DNA of 64,000 nt from Pseudomonas sp. GM41(2012) (GTDB lineage Bacteria; Pseudomonadota; Gammaproteobacteria; Pseudomonadales; Pseudomonadaceae): NCBI RefSeq assembly GCF_000282315.2, contig NZ_AKJN02000007.1, positions 62,001 to 126,000 of the forward strand, in the 5' to 3' direction. Under the pieces are notes generated by a model. The model did not search any database. It saw nothing but the letters and a program-made list of their open reading frames with translations, and was not told where the DNA came from. The stretch's first letter is position 1; each line of letters begins with the position of its first letter. This document shows positions 60,769 to 64,000 of this stretch, piece after piece. Position numbers and translations under genes: made by a program.

Positions 60769-62670
60769 GTGGTGGATTTCCCTTCCCGTTTTGAAGTGAT
60801 CGTCATCGGCGGCGGTCATGCCGGTACCGAGGCAGCACTGGCCTCAGCACGTATGGGTGCAAAAACCCTGTTGCTGACGCATAACGTGGAAACCCTCGGT
60901 GCCATGAGTTGCAACCCCGCTATCGGTGGGATCGGCAAAAGCCATCTGGTCAAGGAAATCGATGCCCTCGGCGGCGCGATGGCCATGGCTACCGATAAAG
61001 GTGGTATTCAATTTCGCGTATTGAACAGCCGCAAAGGCCCGGCCGTGCGTGCTACCCGCGCTCAGGCTGATAGGGTTCTGTACAAGGCCGCTGTCCGCGA
61101 AATCCTCGAAAACCAGCCGAACCTGTGGATATTTCAACAGGCTGCCGACGACCTGATCGTCGAGCAGGAACAAGTGCGCGGTGTTGTCACCCAAATGGGC
61201 CTGCGTTTCTTCGCGGATTCCGTGGTGTTGACCACTGGCACCTTCCTCGGTGGACTTATCCACATCGGAATGCAGAATTTTTCCGGTGGCCGTGCCGGTG
61301 ATCCACCGTCGATCGCCCTGGCTCACCGTTTGCGTGAATTGCCATTGCGCGTTGGTCGCCTGAAAACCGGCACACCACCGCGTATCGACGGTCGTTCTGT
61401 GGATTTCTCGGTGATGACCGAGCAAGCCGGCGATACACCGATCCCGGTGATGTCGTTCATGGGTTCCAAAGAGCAGCATCCGAAACAGGTCAGCTGCTGG
61501 ATTACCCACACCAACGCCCGCACCCACGAAATCATTGCCGCCAACCTGGATCGGTCGCCGATGTATTCCGATGCCGGGTTGATCGAAGGCATTGGTCCGC
61601 GGTACTGCCCGTCGATCGAAGACAAGATCCATCGCTTTGCCGACAAGGACAGCCATCAGGTCTTTATCGAACCGGAAGGACTGACGACCAACGAGCTGTA
61701 CCCGAACGGGATATCCACATCCTTGCCGTTCGACGTGCAACTGCAGATCGTGCAATCGATCCGCGGCATGGAAAACGCGCACATCGTTCGTCCGGGTTAC
61801 GCCATCGAATACGACTACTTCGACCCGCGTGACCTGAAGTACAACCTGGAAACCAAAGTCATCGGCGGTCTGTTCTTCGCCGGGCAAATCAACGGCACCA
61901 CCGGTTACGAAGAAGCCGGCGCCCAGGGTTTGCTGGCCGGGGCCAACGCCGCACTGCGTGCTCAGGGCAAAGATGCCTGGTGCCCGCGTCGCGACGAGGC
62001 GTACATTGGCGTGTTGGTCGACGACCTGATTACCCTGGGTACCCAGGAACCGTATCGGATGTTTACGTCCCGCGCCGAATACCGCCTGATCCTGCGCGAA
62101 GACAACGCCGACCTGCGCTTGACCGAAAAAGGTCGCGAACTGGGTCTGGTGGATGACGCGCGTTGGGCTGCGTTCTGCACCAAACGCGAAAGCATCACGC
62201 TGGAAGAGCAACGCCTGAAAAGTACCTGGGTTCGCCCGGGCACCGAGCAAGGCGATGCAATTTCCGAGAAGTTCGGCACGCCGCTGACCCATGAATACAA
62301 CTTGCTCAATCTGCTGAGCCGTCCGGAAATCGACTACGCTGGTCTGATCGCCGTGACCGGTGGTGGCGCAGAAGATCCACAAGTCGCCGAGCAGGTCGAA
62401 ATCAAGACCAAATACGCCGGTTACATCGATCGCCAACAGGATGAAATCGCTCGTCTGCGGGCCAGCGAAGACACAAAACTGCCTGTGGATATCGATTACA
62501 CGAATATTTCCGGTCTCTCCAAAGAGATCCAGAGCAAGCTCGGTGCGACCCGTCCAGAAACCTTGGGTCAGGCGTCGCGTATCCCGGGTGTGACGCCGGC
62601 AGCGATTTCGCTGTTGATGATTCATCTGAAAAAACGCGGCGCGGGCCGTCAGTTGGAGCAAAGCGCTTGA
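60769..62670 (+). CDS. mnmG: tRNA uridine-5-carboxymethylaminomethyl modification enzyme MnmG (GidA)
   Basis: FAD-dependent partner of MnmE. The 633-residue protein starts with tandem GTG codons; the first (60769) gives the [18 protein letters not shown] start seen in pseudomonads. It has the dinucleotide-binding [10 protein letters not shown], a [19 protein letters not shown] block, the cysteine-bearing region and the C-terminal helical domain. Start codon adjacent to the origin-like module. Its stop overlaps the rsmG start (TTGA). Confidence 0.97.
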   Translation: MVDFPSRFEVIVIGGGHAGTEAALASARMGAKTLLLTHNVETLGAMSCNPAIGGIGKSHLVKEIDALGGAMAMATDKGGIQFRVLNSRKGPAVRATRAQADRVLYKAAVREILENQPNLWIFQQAADDLIVEQEQVRGVVTQMGLRFFADSVVLTTGTFLGGLIHIGMQNFSGGRAGDPPSIALAHRLRELPLRVGRLKTGTPPRIDGRSVDFSVMTEQAGDTPIPVMSFMGSKEQHPKQVSCWITHTNARTHEIIAANLDRSPMYSDAGLIEGIGPRYCPSIEDKIHRFADKDSHQVFIEPEGLTTNELYPNGISTSLPFDVQLQIVQSIRGMENAHIVRPGYAIEYDYFDPRDLKYNLETKVIGGLFFAGQINGTTGYEEAGAQGLLAGANAALRAQGKDAWCPRRDEAYIGVLVDDLITLGTQEPYRMFTSRAEYRLILREDNADLRLTEKGRELGLVDDARWAAFCTKRESITLEEQRLKSTWVRPGTEQGDAISEKFGTPLTHEYNLLNLLSRPEIDYAGLIAVTGGGAEDPQVAEQVEIKTKYAGYIDRQQDEIARLRASEDTKLPVDIDYTNISGLSKEIQSKLGATRPETLGQASRIPGVTPAAISLLMIHLKKRGAGRQLEQSA

Positions 62671-63311
62671 GTTCGTTGGTCACCTCGCAACACGCAGAAG
62701 AGTTATCCACAGGTGCTCGCCAGCTCGGTGTCACGCTGACAGAAACCCAGCATGCTCAGCTGCTGGGTTATCTGGCCCTGTTGATCAAATGGAACAAGGC
62801 TTACAACCTGACCGCGGTACGCGATCCGGATGAAATGGTTTCCCGTCACTTGCTCGACAGTCTGAGCGTGATGTCGTTCGTCGAAAACGGCCGCTGGCTG
62901 GACGTTGGCAGCGGTGGGGGCATGCCGGGTATTCCGCTGGCCATCCTGTTTCCAGAGTCCCAAGTGACTTGCCTGGACAGCAACGGCAAGAAAACCCGCT
63001 TCCTGACTCAGGTCAAACTCGAACTCAAACTGGATAACCTGCAAGTTATCCACAGTCGCGTCGAAGCTTTTCAACCTGCTCAGCCATTCAACGGGATCAT
63101 TTCCCGGGCGTTCAGCAGCATGGAGAACTTCAGCAACTGGACTCGCCACCTCGGCGACACCGAAACACGTTGGCTGGCAATGAAGGGCGTTCATCCCGCC
63201 GATGAGCTGGTAGCATTGCCGGCAGACTTCCACCTCGATAGCGAACACGCCCTGGCCGTACCCGGTTGCCAAGGCCAACGCCATCTGCTGATACTGCGCC
63301 GCACGGCATGA
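62667..63311 (+). CDS. rsmG: 16S rRNA (guanine-527-N7)-methyltransferase RsmG (GidB)
   Basis: Methylates G527 of 16S rRNA. The TTG at 62667 overlapping the mnmG stop gives 214 residues ([13 protein letters not shown]...). The SAM-binding motif [15 protein letters not shown] and the downstream [10 protein letters not shown], plus [17 protein letters not shown] with RHLLDSL, mark the family. Two perfect TTATCCACA boxes lie inside it (62703, 63046). parA follows 18 bases later. Confidence 0.95.
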   Translation: MSSLVTSQHAEELSTGARQLGVTLTETQHAQLLGYLALLIKWNKAYNLTAVRDPDEMVSRHLLDSLSVMSFVENGRWLDVGSGGGMPGIPLAILFPESQVTCLDSNGKKTRFLTQVKLELKLDNLQVIHSRVEAFQPAQPFNGIISRAFSSMENFSNWTRHLGDTETRWLAMKGVHPADELVALPADFHLDSEHALAVPGCQGQRHLLILRRTA

Positions 63312-63329
63312 TTGGGAACACAAGCAAGA

Positions 63330-64000
63330 ATGGCTAAGGTATTCGCGATAGCGAACCAAAAGGGTGGTGTGGGCAAGACCACCACCTGTATCAACCTCGC
63401 AGCTTCCCTGGTCGCTACCAAGCGTCGGGTGCTGTTGATCGATCTCGATCCACAGGGCAACGCCACCATGGGTAGCGGTGTGGATAAACACGGCCTGGAG
63501 AACTCGGTCTACGACCTGCTGATCGGCGAATGCGATCTGGCCCAGGCCATGCACTACTCCGAGCATGGTGGTTACCAACTGCTGCCGGCCAACCGCGACC
63601 TGACCGCGGCCGAAGTGGTTCTGCTGGAAATGCAGATGAAGGAAAGCCGCCTGCGCAGTGCATTGGCGCCGATCCGTGAAAACTACGATTACATTTTGAT
63701 CGACTGCCCGCCGTCGTTGTCGATGCTCACGCTGAACGCTTTGGTCGCCGCTGATGGGGTAATTATCCCCATGCAGTGCGAGTACTTCGCGCTCGAAGGC
63801 TTGAGCGACCTTGTGGATAACATCAAGCGCATCGCTGAGTTGCTGAACCCGAACCTGAAAGTCGAAGGCCTGTTGCGGACCATGTATGACCCGCGCCTGA
63901 GCCTGATGAACGATGTTTCGGCGCAGCTCAAGGAGCACTTCGGCGAGCAGCTCTACGACACGGTGATTCCGCGCAACATCCGCCTGGCTGAAGCACCAAG
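63330..64000 (+). CDS. parA: Chromosome-partitioning ATPase ParA (Soj), truncated by window end
   Basis: Deviant Walker ATPase that segregates origins together with ParB bound at parS. The visible N-terminal 223 residues include the KGGVGKTT Walker A motif, the LIDLDPQGN A' motif and DCPPSLSMLT Walker B region. The start ATG at 63330 was read directly; the gene runs off the right edge. Two perfect TGTGGATAA boxes (63479, 63812) fall inside it. parB would be expected next. Confidence 0.97.
   Translation, partial: MAKVFAIANQKGGVGKTTTCINLAASLVATKRRVLLIDLDPQGNATMGSGVDKHGLENSVYDLLIGECDLAQAMHYSEHGGYQLLPANRDLTAAEVVLLEMQMKESRLRSALAPIRENYDYILIDCPPSLSMLTLNALVAADGVIIPMQCEYFALEGLSDLVDNIKRIAELLNPNLKVEGLLRTMYDPRLSLMNDVSAQLKEHFGEQLYDTVIPRNIRLAEAP

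Noticed and set aside
60844..62661. 605-codon minus-strand ORF
   Set aside because: Mirror of mnmG; no independent evidence.

Overview
This window is the chromosomal replication-origin region of a Pseudomonas of the non-aeruginosa (fluorescens/putida-like) type. The diagnosis rests on gene order (rpmH-rnpA-yidD-yidC-mnmE-mnmG-rsmG-parA to the right of an origin; dnaA-dnaN-recF-gyrB to its left), on close protein resemblance to Pseudomonas families (KinB, AlgB, AmpDh2, BetC), on high-GC codon use and on typical Pseudomonas REP-type palindromes. No tRNA, rRNA, IS element, prophage or CRISPR array was seen; this is core chromosome with a few accessory insertions.

Layout. 0-11 kb: envelope and signalling block: dsbA, an endonuclease/exonuclease/phosphatase-fold protein, a diguanylate cyclase, the amidase ampDh2, a CSS-type EAL phosphodiesterase, the KinB/AlgB two-component pair (opposite strand), then three small envelope genes (hypothetical membrane protein, DUF1328, Ivy-like lysozyme inhibitor) with a candidate sigma-54 promoter. 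11-25 kb: transport: gltP, a fused SpmA/SpmB-like protein, a four-gene Mla-like lipid ABC transporter whose permease carries a STAS domain, a DUF2914-type membrane protein, an M16 peptidase, a Na/Pi cotransporter, a TerC-type protein and a CitMHS citrate carrier. 25-32 kb: GFA-family protein, DOPA-dioxygenase-like protein, NAD(P)-binding protein, then a choline-O-sulfate module (LysR regulator, betC sulfatase, choline-binding protein) followed by a SulP anion transporter.

32-50 kb: housekeeping genes: hemF-aroE, qor, tsaC-dprA-LysM protein, def-fmt-rsmB-trkA, TPR and PilZ proteins, lpxL-type acyltransferase, tag, glyQS, gmhB, a PlsC-type acyltransferase. 49.5-64 kb: gyrB, recF, dnaN, dnaA, oriC, rpmH through parA (truncated by the window end).

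Main points of interest. (i) The dnaA-rpmH intergenic region and the mnmE-mnmG intergenic region are paralogous origin modules: DnaA boxes and AT-rich blocks recur at identical internal distances (62, 81, 117 and 184 bp relative to one shared box). (ii) At least 25 perfect TTATCCACA boxes occur from about 27 kb onward, most of them outside the origins, and none was noticed before that. (iii) Two parS palindromes lie in recF. (iv) dsbA and a diguanylate cyclase sit close to a CSS-EAL phosphodiesterase, a class whose periplasmic cysteines are controlled by Dsb oxidation. (v) Several families of inverted-repeat (REP/REPIN-like) elements fill gaps between genes.
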